From: Paenibacillus albicereus
GTDB taxonomy: Bacteria > Bacillota > Bacilli > Paenibacillales > Paenibacillaceae
Direction of reading: 5' to 3'
Assembly: GCF_012676905.1 (NCBI RefSeq)
Contig: NZ_CP051428.1
Coordinates: 4,957,001 to 5,021,000, forward strand
DNA: 64,000 nucleotides
Below are positions 1 through 8,527 of the stretch, one piece after another; the stretch's first letter is position 1, and every line of letters begins with the position of its first letter. A program made the translations under genes and the position numbers. The notes under the pieces are model-generated. The model searched no databases, was not told where the DNA came from, and saw nothing but the letters and a program-made list of their open reading frames with translations.

Positions 1-312
1 ATGCTGATCGCAGACCTGAGCCGCTATTTCCCCAATGCGGAATTCCGGGCGGACTACGCGTGGTGCGGCATGTTCGGCGAATCGGCGGACGACCTGCCCT
101 TCATCGGCGAGGATCGCGAGCAGCCGGGCCTGTTCCACGCGCTCGGCTGCGGCGGCAACGGCACCGTCTACAGCACGCTCGCGGCCCGCATGCTGCTGGC
201 GTCGATCGCCGGCGAGAAGCATCCGCTGGCCTCCCTGCTCGACCCGCGCCGGGATGCGGCTTCCAGCGGCAGCCCTTCCAGCGCTCCTGCAACCCGCACA
301 CGGCTCGCTTGA
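1..312 (+). CDS. FAD-dependent amine/D-amino acid oxidase-type protein, C-terminal part
   Basis: Only the last 103 residues are in the window. The frame is open at the left edge, so the ATG at base 1 is probably an internal Met. The fragment has the C-terminal signature of DAO-family flavoproteins (glycine, sarcosine or D-amino acid oxidases): a 'DLPFIGED' turn, then 'FHALGCGGNGTVYSTLAA', which normally closes over the FAD at the end of the fold. An Ala/Ser-rich tail of about 20 residues follows. The family oxidises amines or amino acids to imines using FAD. The substrate cannot be told from this fragment. A strong hairpin follows the stop codon, so it is not co-transcribed with the transaminase downstream. 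Confidence 0.75.
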   Translation: MLIADLSRYFPNAEFRADYAWCGMFGESADDLPFIGEDREQPGLFHALGCGGNGTVYSTLAARMLLASIAGEKHPLASLLDPRRDAASSGSPSSAPATRTRLA

Positions 313-341
313 GACGACGCGCCATCCGCTCCTCCTTGCCA

Positions 342-384
342 GGCGAAAGGGATCGATCTGGATCGGTCCCTTTCGCCTTTTCTT
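342..384 (+). terminator. Rho-independent terminator of the flavoprotein gene
   Basis: A 17-bp stem (GGCGAAAGGGATCGATC against GATCGGTCCCTTTCGCC, one G-T pair) is followed by TTTTCTT. It begins 30 bases after the stop codon. Confidence 0.85.
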
Positions 385-662
385 GCCTTTCATCTAGTCA
401 TCAGCCAGCGCCGCAGATGCGTCTTCAGCCGCTCTTGTTCCCAAGCGCATCTGCAATAGGTTGATCGGATAGGAATCGAGCGCGCGGCCGACCGATAATC
501 GGCTTTTCTTTTCGCTGCCTCTGCCGCAGGCTCGCCTTCGTCCGAGAGACAACCCGTCCAGCGGCTGCCTCCGGTTGTGCCTCCTGCTGCACGGGAGTAT
601 GCTGGAAGCAGCGCCGATATGCTTTCCGGGCAGCTCCACGTCAAGGAGGAGGAACGATTCGG
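385..662. other. Intergenic region before the nucleotidyltransferase gene
   Basis: No convincing gene is seen here. Reading frames that cross it on the minus strand are shadows of the plus-strand genes to the right. It should hold the promoter of the pair at 663-2168, but no clear -35/-10 pair stands out. An AAGGAGGAGG ribosome binding site lies near its end. Confidence 0.5.
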
Positions 663-1319
663 ATGACAAAACCTTCGTCCGGCCGCTCTGCCGAGCTTCG
701 GAACTCGCCAAGCGAAGCCGACCTGCTGCGCCGCCTGCTGGACCTCGCCGCCGCCGAACCGGAGCTGATGGCCGACCTCGGGCATGTGCGCGAGCACGGA
801 CCGCCCGGAGCTTGGCTGGCGGCCGGCTACATCCGCAATCTCGTCTGGGACCGGCTGCACGGCCGCGCCGAGCGCACGCCCTTGGACGATGCCGATGTGG
901 TCTACCATGATCCCCGCTGTACGGACGAGGCCGCCGAAAAGCCGTGGGAGCAGGCGCTCGCCGGGGCGCGTCCCGGCCTGCGCTGGTCGGTGAAGAACCA
1001 GGCGCGCATGCACCATAAGAACGGCGACGAGCCGTTCCGCGGCGTCGCGGACGCGATGAGCCGGTGGCCGGAGACGGCGACAGCCGTCGGACTGCGCCTG
1101 ACGCAGGACGGACGGCTGGAGGCGATCGCGCCGCATGGGCTGAGCGACTTGCTGGCGATGCGGCTGCGGCCGAGCCCGCTGCAGCGCGACGAGTCGCTGT
1201 TCGGACGGCGGGTGGCGGCCAAGGGCTGGCTGGAGCGCTGGCCGCTCGTCCGCCTGGCGGATGAGCGGATCGCGGATAGCGTTCCGAAGGAAAAAGCACT
1301 CCATCGAAAAGGGGAATGA
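663..1319 (+). CDS. Nucleotidyltransferase-fold family protein (NTP_transf_6/DUF925-like)
   Basis: The 218-residue protein matches a widespread family of predicted nucleotidyltransferases. 'WLAAGYIRNLVWDRLHGR' at about residues 55-72 is followed by 'DADVVYHDP', which gives the paired acidic residues of a Pol-beta-type active site. 'WSVKNQARMHHKNGDEPF' and 'WPETATAVGLRL' follow, with 'APHGLSDLLAM' and a C-terminal 'KGWLERWP' block. No member's substrate is well established, so the role is unknown. The start has a strong AAGGAGGAGG site 8-10 bases upstream. The next gene starts 3 bases after the stop, so the two probably share a transcript. Confidence 0.8.
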   Translation: MTKPSSGRSAELRNSPSEADLLRRLLDLAAAEPELMADLGHVREHGPPGAWLAAGYIRNLVWDRLHGRAERTPLDDADVVYHDPRCTDEAAEKPWEQALAGARPGLRWSVKNQARMHHKNGDEPFRGVADAMSRWPETATAVGLRLTQDGRLEAIAPHGLSDLLAMRLRPSPLQRDESLFGRRVAAKGWLERWPLVRLADERIADSVPKEKALHRKGE

Positions 1320-1322
1320 CCC

Positions 1323-2168
1323 ATGACAAGTCTCGGATACATCAACGGACGCTTCGTGTCGCTGGAGGAGCTGGTGCTGCCGATCGAGGAGCGCGGCCAT
1401 CAGTTCGGCGACGGCGTCTATGAATTTTTTCGCGTGTATGAAGGAAATCCGTTCATGCTGGAGGAACATCTGGACCGGCTGTACCGCAGCGCCGACCTGA
1501 TCCGCATCGACATCGCGCCGGACCGGGACGAGCTGCGCGCGATCATGGACGAGCTGATCTCGCGCAGCGGCCTGGCGAACGGCGACATCTACCTGCAGGT
1601 GACGCGGGGCATGGCGCCGCGCAACCATGCGTTCCCGTCCGTGCCGTCCTCGCTGACGATGACGATCAAGCCGTGGCGCGAGCTCGCCCCCGCCGTGCGC
1701 GAGCAAGGCGTGCAGGTGCTGCTTCATCCGGACGAGCGCTGGCTGAACTGCCATATCAAGTCGCTCAACCTGCTGCCCAACCTGCTCGCCAAGCAGGCGG
1801 CCGTGGAGGAAGGCTGCTTCGAGGCGGTGCTCGTGCGGGACGGCTTCGTGACCGAGGGCTCGAGCTCCAACGCCTATCTCGTCAAGGACGGCGCGATCCG
1901 CACGCATCCGGCGACCAACCATATCCTCGGCGGCATCGCCCGCATCGCCGTGCGCCGCATCGCCGAGGAGCAAGGCATCCCGTTCCTCGAAGAAGCGTTC
2001 GGACCGGAGGAGCTGCTCGCCGCCGACGAGGCGTTTCTGACGAGCAGCGGCATCGAGCTCGTGCCGATCGCCGGCGTGCATGGCCGAGGAGCGATCGGCT
2101 CCGGACGGCCGGGACCGGTCGCGCGCGCGATCCACGCCCGCTATGCCGAGCTGACGCGCCAGCGCTGA
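1323..2168 (+). CDS. dat: D-amino acid (D-alanine) aminotransferase
   Basis: This is a 281-residue fold-type IV PLP enzyme. D-amino acid transaminases interconvert D-alanine and D-glutamate with their keto acids and can supply D-amino acids for cell wall. Visible marks are '[16 protein letters not shown]' near the N-terminus (dimer and carboxylate trap), the catalytic lysine in '[15 protein letters not shown]' at about residue 145, '[13 protein letters not shown]' with its PLP-phosphate serines, and '[17 protein letters not shown]'. Length is normal for the family. An AGGGG site lies in the end of the preceding gene. Branched-chain aminotransferase is a less likely alternative, because the spacing and the [11 protein letters not shown] motif are Dat-like. 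Confidence 0.88.
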   Translation: MTSLGYINGRFVSLEELVLPIEERGHQFGDGVYEFFRVYEGNPFMLEEHLDRLYRSADLIRIDIAPDRDELRAIMDELISRSGLANGDIYLQVTRGMAPRNHAFPSVPSSLTMTIKPWRELAPAVREQGVQVLLHPDERWLNCHIKSLNLLPNLLAKQAAVEEGCFEAVLVRDGFVTEGSSSNAYLVKDGAIRTHPATNHILGGIARIAVRRIAEEQGIPFLEEAFGPEELLAADEAFLTSSGIELVPIAGVHGRGAIGSGRPGPVARAIHARYAELTRQR

Positions 2169-2283
2169 CCGAGGGCCGGACGGACGCTCCATCTTCTCGG
2201 CTTCCCCTCTTGTCATCCTTGCAGGCAACCGATATAAAGCTGGGGCAGCATTGGAGTCGGGGGAAAGCAGAGGAGGACAACCT

Positions 2284-3207
2284 ATGACCAACATCACGGG
2301 ACAAAAACGGAGCACGCATGTGCTGGAGGACGCGGCGGTCGTAGCCGCGATGGAGCAGTCGCTGGCGATGATCGAGTTCACGCCCGACGGCGAAGTTCTC
2401 TGGGCGAACGAGCTGTTCGCGAGCACGCTCGGCTACGGCGTTTCGGAGGTGCGGGGGCTGCATCACCGCGCCTTTTGCCTGCCCGACTATACCAAGAGCG
2501 AGGAATATGAGTCGCTGTGGAGCAGCCTGCGGCGCGGCGAGAAGTTCCAGGAGAAGATCGAGCGCGTCGCCAAAGACGGCCGCCTGCTGCTGCTGGAGGC
2601 GACCTACATGCCCGTGAACGATGCGACCGGACAGGTCGCCGCCGTGCTCAAGACGGCGACGGACATCACGCATCGGGAGCGTGCCGCCCGCGCCATCTCG
2701 GACGAGCTCGGCCGCATGTCCCGGCAGATGCTGGATCGGGCCCGCGACGGCATCCGGCAGAGCGGCCAGGTGGCGGAAGCGATCGAGCTGTCCGCCGAGG
2801 AGAACGCCGACAGCCTTGAGGCGCTGGACCGGATGGAGGGGCGCGCCGACGAGCTGAGGCGCATTCTCGACACGATCGAGGAGATCGCTTCCCGCACGCA
2901 GCTGCTCTCGCTCAACGCAGCTCTGGAGGCCGCTCGCGCAGGCGAGCATGGACGCGGCTTCGACGTGATCGCCACCGAGATCCGCCGGCTGTCTGCGCTC
3001 GTGCAGTCGGCGACCGCCCAAAGTCGCGACTCGATCCGCAGCTTGTCCGAGGAGGTCGAACGCACGAGCCGGGAAACGAAGGCGTCCCAGCAGACCGTTC
3101 TTCAAAGCCGCGACCGGATGCAGGAAGCGCTGGAGCTGTTCGAGCTCATCGGCGACTCCGCCGGCGATCTCGACCGGCAGGCCCAAGCTCTCCAGAACCG
3201 CCTGTGA
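2284..3207 (+). CDS. Soluble PAS-domain methyl-accepting chemotaxis-like protein
   Basis: The 307-residue protein has an N-terminal PAS domain (about residues 20-130, with 'ALLEATYMP'-type strands and the closing '[14 protein letters not shown]'). A long helix follows, then a shortened MCP signalling tip: '[20 protein letters not shown]' and '[20 protein letters not shown]'. There are no transmembrane segments and only part of the usual methylation helices, so it is likely a cytoplasmic sensor feeding CheA/CheW or a stand-alone PAS/coiled-coil regulator. The start at 2284 is set by AGGAGG 7 bases upstream; an in-frame ATG at 2251 lacks such a site. A bidirectional terminator follows. Confidence 0.82.
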   Translation: MTNITGQKRSTHVLEDAAVVAAMEQSLAMIEFTPDGEVLWANELFASTLGYGVSEVRGLHHRAFCLPDYTKSEEYESLWSSLRRGEKFQEKIERVAKDGRLLLLEATYMPVNDATGQVAAVLKTATDITHRERAARAISDELGRMSRQMLDRARDGIRQSGQVAEAIELSAEENADSLEALDRMEGRADELRRILDTIEEIASRTQLLSLNAALEAARAGEHGRGFDVIATEIRRLSALVQSATAQSRDSIRSLSEEVERTSRETKASQQTVLQSRDRMQEALELFELIGDSAGDLDRQAQALQNRL

Positions 3208-3226
3208 CCTCGTTCGGCCCGCACGA

Positions 3227-3263
3227 AAAAGCCTCTTTCCGACCGAATCGGAAAGAGGCTTTT
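3227..3263. terminator. Bidirectional terminator between convergent genes
   Basis: A perfect 16-bp stem, AAAAGCCTCTTTCCGA against TCGGAAAGAGGCTTTT, with a 5-base loop. It has T-tracts on both strands and sits between convergent genes. Confidence 0.92.
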
Positions 3264-3269
3264 GACGTT

Positions 3270-4037
3270 CTACATGAAGCTGCGGATGCGGGCTCCGAGC
3301 TCCCGCGCCAGCGACTCGGGGCCGCGCCGGACGTCCGCCTCGTGCAGACGGAACGAAGCGCGCGTCTCGTCGGTGCCGAGCCATTCGGAGAAGGCGCCGC
3401 CGCGGCGGTCGACCTCCATGAGCACATCCACGTAGCCCGGCGACGGAAGGAACACCATCTCCAGCTCGTCGAGCCGGCCGAACTCGCGCGTGCGGGGCAC
3501 GAACTCGAATTCCTGCAGCACGGGCGCTCCGTAGCGAGAATGCCCCACATACTTGCACTCTACCTCGCGGGTGCGGAAGCCGAGCCGCTCGACGGCGTCC
3601 AGCACTTCGGCGACGAGCGGATGCGGCAGCACCTTGATATAGTCGTTGTCCGCCGCATCGAGAGCGCTCGCGATGTCGAGCGACGTCTTGATCCACACCT
3701 GCGTGCCGCCCGCCGTCACCGGCGTATGCTGCGGCAGCACCCAGCGGAAGTCGAATTCCTCGCGGCTGCCGGCGCCGATCTGGAACGACTCGCGCAGCGG
3801 CAGGCGGGCCAGCGCCACGTTCTCCCTCACCTTGCTGTCGTTCACTTCCTTGATGTAGCTCGTCATGAGCACGAGCTCGATGCCGTTGATCTGCTGCGGA
3901 ACCGCTCCGCCCTCGACCATGATCCGTCCGGAGATTTCGTCTCCGGGACGGACGCCGGTGTACGGCACCTCGAGCACCGTTTCGACCTTGGCCCCCCCGA
4001 CTCCCATCGAAGCCATCATGTTCTTGAAAAATGACAT
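3270..4037 (-). CDS. spo0M: Spo0M-like sporulation-control protein
   Basis: The 255-residue protein matches the Spo0M (arrestin-like) family. It begins 'MSFFKNMMASMGVGGAKVET' and has two beta-sandwich halves, with 'VRPGDEISGRIMVEGG', 'QQINGIELVLMTSY' and 'LPQHTPVTAGGTQVWIKTSL' in the first and 'EFEFVPRTREFGRLDELEMVF' in the second. In Bacillus, Spo0M affects early sporulation and cell-shape control and acts in the cytoplasm. The start at 4037 is chosen because the family begins at MSFFKN; the frame runs upstream to 4142 without homology. It is a single gene, closed by the bidirectional terminator. Confidence 0.88.
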   Translation of the reverse strand: MSFFKNMMASMGVGGAKVETVLEVPYTGVRPGDEISGRIMVEGGAVPQQINGIELVLMTSYIKEVNDSKVRENVALARLPLRESFQIGAGSREEFDFRWVLPQHTPVTAGGTQVWIKTSLDIASALDAADNDYIKVLPHPLVAEVLDAVERLGFRTREVECKYVGHSRYGAPVLQEFEFVPRTREFGRLDELEMVFLPSPGYVDVLMEVDRRGGAFSEWLGTDETRASFRLHEADVRRGPESLARELGARIRSFM

Positions 4038-4178
4038 GCCGCCCACGCTCCCTGACCGATAGTTGCCCATTCCGCTCGCCGCGAGTCCGCTGCCTCGGGA
4101 CTGCCGGCCGGGGAATGACGCTGGAGCTAGATACGGCCGCATCTGGAAAAAAGTTTCATCCGGATCTTGGAATCGGTC

Positions 4179-5762
4179 CTAGCCGTCCAGCTCCTCCAGG
4201 AGCCGCTCGGCGACGAGCCGTCCGCCGATCGTGACGATCGGCGTGCCTCCGCCGGGATGGGTGGAGCCGCCTGCATACCAGAGGCCGCGGATGTCGCGGT
4301 CCCGGCTCGGGAAGCGGAAGAACGCCTGGCTCGGCCGGTTCGACGACATGCCGTAGATCGCTCCGCGCCAGGCTCCCGTGCGCCGCGCCAGATCGTCCGG
4401 CGTCAGCACGCGGCGCAGGCCGCCCGCCTCCGTCGCCGTCCGCTCGGCGATGCCGCTCAGGCCGTGCGCTTCCAGCCGGTCGAGAACGCGCTGGGCATAG
4501 GAGTGCCGGAGCGCTTCATAGTCCAGCCCGTCCCGCTGGGCCGGGGCGTTCACGAGCGCGAACAGGCTCGTCCGCCCGTTGCCAGGGCCCGCTTCCGCAG
4601 CCCCGCCTGCGCCCGACCGGCACACGTAGACAGCCGGATCGGCCGGCAGCTCCCGCCGCCGGAACAGATCGTCGAATTCCGCCTCATAGTCGTCCGGAAA
4701 AAATACGTTGTGATGCAGCAGGCCGTCCAGCTCGCCGCGCACTCCGAGCAGCAGCACGAAGCCGGCCACCGACGGCTCCGGCCGGTCAAGGCGCCGATCG
4801 GGCATCGACGGGCGATGGAGCTCCGGCACGAGCCGGCGCAGCGCCTGCAGCGGATCGGCGTTCAGGACGACGGCGTCGGCCCGCACGAAGCCGCTGTCCG
4901 TCTCGACGCCGGCGGCGCGGCCGTGCAGGACGGCGATGCGCCGGACCTCGGCGCCCGTGCGGATGTCCACGCCGAGCTCGCGGGCGAGCCGCGCGTACGC
5001 CTCCACGATCGCGTAGCTGCCGCCCTCGGCGGCGAACACGCCGCCTCCGCCGCCCGCCTCGATATGCGCCATCATGTTGAAGACGGCGGGCGTCTGCCGC
5101 GGAGCCGAGCCGACATACGTCGCGTAGCGGCCGAACATCGCCAGCGTGTTCGGATGGCGGAAGTAGCTCCGCAGCGTCCGCTCCATCGAGGCGAGCGGAC
5201 GGATGCGGGCGAAGCCGGCCAGCAGCGACGGGCGCAGCCGGTCTTTCCAGTCGAGGATGAGCCCGCTTAGGAATTCCCGCTCGGCGAGCGCGTGCAGCCG
5301 CGCGCTCTCCCGCATGTAGGCGCGGTAATTCCGCGCGTCCTCCGGACTGTACGCCGCGATCTGCGCCTCCATCCGCTCCGCGTCGGAGGTCAGGTCGACG
5401 ACCGTGCCGTCCGCGAAGCGGTTGCGCGCGATCGGATCGAGCGGCCGGAAGCGCACGTAGTCCTCGCGCCGCCGCCCGGCCGCCTCGAAGACAGCATCGA
5501 ACACGGGCTGCATCGTCAGCGTGCTCGGCCCGTTGTCGAAGCGGTAGCCGTCCGCCTCGACGCGCTGCAGCTTGCCGCCGAGCTCCGGCTCCTTCTCCAG
5601 CAGCGTCACCCGGCAGCCTTGGGCCGCCAGATGGATCGCGCAGGACAGCCCGCCGAGTCCGCCTCCGACGACGGCGATGCGGCGCCCCGCTCGGCGGCTT
5701 CCGGCTGCGGCGCGGGCGGCCGCCGGCTCGGGGCCGCGGCCGAGTCTCGCCCGGTCGTTCAT
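4179..5762 (-). CDS. crtP: CrtP/CrtNb-type diapocarotenoid oxygenase (CrtN-family flavoprotein)
   Basis: Last gene of the carotenoid run, 527 residues. The FAD dinucleotide fold 'RRIAVVGGGLGGLSCAIHLA' starts at about residue 30, followed by 'FDNGPSTLTMQPVFDAVFE' and the C-terminal 'RGAIYGMSSN' plus 'YAGGSTHPGGGTPIVTIGG'. The order and wording follow Staphylococcus CrtP (diaponeurosporene oxygenase), which converts a terminal methyl of a C30 polyene to an aldehyde or acid. The substrate here is inferred. The N-terminal extension of about 30 residues is Ala/Arg-rich. Its ATG overlaps the upstream gene's TGA (ATGA), which supports translational coupling. Confidence 0.82.
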   Translation of the reverse strand: MNDRARLGRGPEPAAARAAAGSRRAGRRIAVVGGGLGGLSCAIHLAAQGCRVTLLEKEPELGGKLQRVEADGYRFDNGPSTLTMQPVFDAVFEAAGRRREDYVRFRPLDPIARNRFADGTVVDLTSDAERMEAQIAAYSPEDARNYRAYMRESARLHALAEREFLSGLILDWKDRLRPSLLAGFARIRPLASMERTLRSYFRHPNTLAMFGRYATYVGSAPRQTPAVFNMMAHIEAGGGGGVFAAEGGSYAIVEAYARLARELGVDIRTGAEVRRIAVLHGRAAGVETDSGFVRADAVVLNADPLQALRRLVPELHRPSMPDRRLDRPEPSVAGFVLLLGVRGELDGLLHHNVFFPDDYEAEFDDLFRRRELPADPAVYVCRSGAGGAAEAGPGNGRTSLFALVNAPAQRDGLDYEALRHSYAQRVLDRLEAHGLSGIAERTATEAGGLRRVLTPDDLARRTGAWRGAIYGMSSNRPSQAFFRFPSRDRDIRGLWYAGGSTHPGGGTPIVTIGGRLVAERLLEELDG

Positions 5763-7021
5763 GCGTATCGCCTTCCTTTCCATTCGTAGCCCCGCTTGCG
5801 GTAATGGCAGCGGGCCGAGTCGGCCCCGATCAGCAGGACGAGCGCGATGCTTGCCGGCAGCAGCAGGCACTGCCAGGCCGGCGCCCTTCCGCTGCGGTCC
5901 ACCGCGAGCTTGACGAGCGCGCCGAGCGCCCAGGCCGCCGCAGCCGCAGGCAGCCACGCCGGCGGATGTCCGGCGGCCGCCCACGCCGCGAGCCCCGCCA
6001 GCACCCCCGCCGCAGGCAGCAGGTACAGCGCCGCATAGGCCGCGCTGACGAAGAGCAGCAGCGGCAGGCTCCGGCCGAGGCCGGGGAACAGGTTCTTGCG
6101 GTAGCCGGCCCACACCTCGGCGGCGCTGCGGTACATGCGGCTGGAGGCGAAGCCGTCGATGCGGGCGAGCCGCGCCGGCTCGCCGCCGCGCTTGGCGAGG
6201 CGGATCAGCTCCATGTCGTCGAGCAGCGAGGAACGGACCGCGGCATGCCCGCCGATGCGGCGGTAGCTGTCCGAGGCGATCAGGATAAACGCGCCGTTCG
6301 CCGCCGCGAAGCGCGGGGAGCGAGAGCGGCTCACGAGCCGCAGCGGCAAATGGCAGAGGATCGTGAACAGCATCATCGGCACGACGAGCTTTTCCATCCA
6401 GGTGCCGGTCTCCTGACGGGGGAAGCCGCTGACGAGCCCGCTTCCCTGCGAGGATGCCTCGCGGGCCGCCGCCTCCAGCGCGCCCGGCTCGAGCGCGACG
6501 TCGGCGTCGAGGAACAGCAGCCAGCGGCCGGACGCCTCCGCCGCCAGCTGGGCGCAGGCATGCGATTTGCCCATCCAGCCGTCCGGCAGCTCACGGCCCC
6601 GCAGCAGCCGCACGCGCGAGCCCGGTCGCCCCGCCGCTCGCTCCGCGATCCGCGCTGTCGCGTCGCCCGAGCGATCATCCAGGACCAGAATCTCCCGTGG
6701 CGGGACTCGCTGCGCCAGCAGGCTGTCCAAGCAGCGCGGCAGGTTCCGCTCTTCGTTCCGGGCCGGGATGAGCACGGATATATCATCGGGTAATATAAAG
6801 TAATCCTTAGAGTTACTTTCGATGAATATGGAAGAACGAGGGAGATTGGTGGCGTTGGAAGAAGAACCGTCCTTTCCACTCCGACGCGCTTGGGTCGCCG
6901 GAGCGCCTCGGGAAGACGATGTTCCCCCGCTGCCCAGATCCCGGTAATACCGAGTGTTCCATCCCACGAATGCAAGCTGGAGCAGAAGCAAGGCCGCTAG
7001 GATCGAGAAAACGGCTTCCAT
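5759..7021 (-). CDS. crtQ: Membrane glycosyltransferase family 2, CrtQ-like
   Basis: The 420-residue protein starts with a membrane segment (about residues 2-17) and a polar stretch. A GT-A domain follows: 'ISVLIPARNEERNLPRCLDS', 'LVLDDRSGDATARIAE', the metal-binding 'LLFLDADVALEPG', and 'LLDDMELIRLAKRGG'. Two or more hydrophobic segments lie in the C-terminal 120 residues. In staphyloxanthin synthesis CrtQ glucosylates the carotenoid carboxylate, and position in the run argues for the same role. I place the start at the ATG at 7021, because AGGAGGG lies 9 bases before it; an ATG at 7030 directly abuts that site. It overlaps the acyltransferase gene by 25 bases. Confidence 0.8.
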   Translation of the reverse strand: MEAVFSILAALLLLQLAFVGWNTRYYRDLGSGGTSSSRGAPATQARRSGKDGSSSNATNLPRSSIFIESNSKDYFILPDDISVLIPARNEERNLPRCLDSLLAQRVPPREILVLDDRSGDATARIAERAAGRPGSRVRLLRGRELPDGWMGKSHACAQLAAEASGRWLLFLDADVALEPGALEAAAREASSQGSGLVSGFPRQETGTWMEKLVVPMMLFTILCHLPLRLVSRSRSPRFAAANGAFILIASDSYRRIGGHAAVRSSLLDDMELIRLAKRGGEPARLARIDGFASSRMYRSAAEVWAGYRKNLFPGLGRSLPLLLFVSAAYAALYLLPAAGVLAGLAAWAAAGHPPAWLPAAAAAWALGALVKLAVDRSGRAPAWQCLLLPASIALVLLIGADSARCHYRKRGYEWKGRRYA

Positions 7022-7758
7022 CCGCGCCATCCCTCCTTCCACCCGCGATAGCGGTCCGAGGTCGACCGGCCGCCCCGCAGCGCGAGCCGGAAGCGCCCCC
7101 CGTCCGGAAGCGGACGGTCGGTCAGCTCCTGCCGATGCGCCTCGAGCTGGCGCTGCAGCAGGTCGGCGACGAGCGCCGACGCCTCGTCCCGGCTCATGCC
7201 GGACCAGTCGCGGACCGCAGGCTCGCCGGCCATGACGGTCGCCGCCGGCTTCTGGTGGTCGCCGAGCATGTAATGCAGCGTCACCGGGCGCAGCTCGGCC
7301 TCGCCGAGGCGCCGCAGCAGATGGCCGATGCCGCCGAGCGCCTCGATCGGCCGATCGGGCGGCGTGATCGCCCCTTGCGGGAAAATCCACACCGGATGGC
7401 CGGCGCGCAGCTTGGCCTCCGCGTAAGCGAGCGAGGCGAGCGTGTCGCGAGGCTGCTCCCGGTTGACCGAGAACGCGCCGAGGCGGCGGAAGAACGGATA
7501 CTGCCTCAGGCCTTTTTCGTCCATCAGAATATAAGGGTCGGACTGCGTCAGCCGCTCCGTCAGCTGGAACAGGATGAGCCCGTCCCACCAGGACACATGG
7601 TTGGCAGCATAGACGACGGGCAGCTTGCGCGCTCCAGGCGTGGCCGGCTCCAGCTCGCCCCATACATAGACGCCGTGCAGATGCCGGGGGAACAGATAGA
7701 GGCTCTGGTAGAGCGCGAACAGCCGTCTAAACGGAACGCTCTTGGCGGCGGGAATCAA
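6997..7758 (-). CDS. PlsC-type acyltransferase, CrtO-like
   Basis: The 253-residue protein carries the lysophospholipid acyltransferase signature: 'VYAANHVSWWDGLILFQLTE' holds the catalytic H-x4-D, and 'WIFPQGAITPPDRP' is the second substrate-binding block. Such enzymes move fatty acyl groups. Within this cluster the natural role is to acylate the sugar on the glycosylated carotenoid, as Staphylococcus CrtO does, although CrtO itself belongs to a different sequence family. The likely start is a TTG at 7758, because GGGAGGG lies 8 bases upstream and no ATG is suitably placed. It overlaps the end of the cruF-like gene by 32 bases. Confidence 0.78.
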   Translation of the reverse strand: MIPAAKSVPFRRLFALYQSLYLFPRHLHGVYVWGELEPATPGARKLPVVYAANHVSWWDGLILFQLTERLTQSDPYILMDEKGLRQYPFFRRLGAFSVNREQPRDTLASLAYAEAKLRAGHPVWIFPQGAITPPDRPIEALGGIGHLLRRLGEAELRPVTLHYMLGDHQKPAATVMAGEPAVRDWSGMSRDEASALVADLLQRQLEAHRQELTDRPLPDGGRFRLALRGGRSTSDRYRGWKEGWRGWKPFSRS

Positions 7759-8527
7759 GGCGGACCCTCCCTTCGGCGAGCGCGATCCAAAAGAGGGAGA
7801 GGACGAACGCGGCGGCCAGTCCCGCGCGCAGCGCGAGCAGGCCGAACAGCAGCAGCATGAGCTGGTACAGCCGCAGCGCGAGCCGCCGCTCCCGTGGGCC
7901 GTGCGAGACGTTCGGCAGCAGCAGGCTGAGCAGCGCGCCGACGATGAACCAGCTGATGAAGTTGGCGGTCGGGATGCCGTAGTAGAAGCCGCCGCCGGCC
8001 CAGTCCCAAAAGCCGCGCGCCTCGGCGACCGGGTCGAGCACGAGGTCGAGCAGCACGACCCACAGGCCTGTCTCCAGCGCCCGCGACAGACGGCTCGTCT
8101 GCCCGGACAGCAGCGCGCCGCCGGCGATGACGCCGATCCAGGCCAGTCCCATCGTCCACGGCACGCCGGAGAGCATGCGGCCGAGCTCGTCCGTGTAGGC
8201 ATACTCGCCGAACGGGAATCCCGTATGCGTGCCGACCCACTCGACCGCGAACGTGCCGGCGGCGATGAGCAGCGCCGGCGCGGCCAGACGCCGCCAGCCC
8301 GTCCGCACCGCGAGCAGCTCCAGCCCGCTGAGCGCGTACAGGACGAGGAACACGCCGCTCGCGAACGACAGCGCGGGCGGCACCTCCGCGAACACCTGCA
8401 GCACGAAGCCGACGGCGTACCAGACGAGGAAAAACGCGGTCAGCGGCAAGCCGCCGAGGCCGATGCGGGCGAGAAGCGGCGCGCCCGACCGCAGCGGCGC
8501 CGCTTTCGCCTCCCTCCCGCCGCTCAC
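7727..8527 (-). CDS. cruF: CruF-like carotenoid hydratase (DUF422 membrane protein)
   Basis: The 266-residue protein is strongly hydrophobic, with about seven predicted membrane segments. It has the conserved blocks of the CruF/DUF422 family: 'EWVGTHTGFPFGEYAY', 'LLDLVLDPVA', 'GFWDWAGGGFYYGIP' and 'NFISWF'. CruF enzymes add water across the terminal 1,2 double bond of acyclic carotenoids, giving a tertiary hydroxyl that can be glycosylated. In C30 pathways this would yield 5,6-dihydro-5-hydroxy end groups. It starts with GTG, and GTGA overlaps the TGA of crtM. Function is assigned from family and neighbours. Confidence 0.8.
   Translation of the reverse strand: MSGGREAKAAPLRSGAPLLARIGLGGLPLTAFFLVWYAVGFVLQVFAEVPPALSFASGVFLVLYALSGLELLAVRTGWRRLAAPALLIAAGTFAVEWVGTHTGFPFGEYAYTDELGRMLSGVPWTMGLAWIGVIAGGALLSGQTSRLSRALETGLWVVLLDLVLDPVAEARGFWDWAGGGFYYGIPTANFISWFIVGALLSLLLPNVSHGPRERRLALRLYQLMLLLFGLLALRAGLAAAFVLSLFWIALAEGRVRLDSRRQERSV

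Noticed and set aside
390-2426. Long minus-strand frame opposite the nucleotidyltransferase and transaminase genes
   Set aside because: It is a GC-rich shadow: the plus-strand genes have conserved motifs and ribosome binding sites, and the antisense product is Arg/Ala/Gln-rich without a family.
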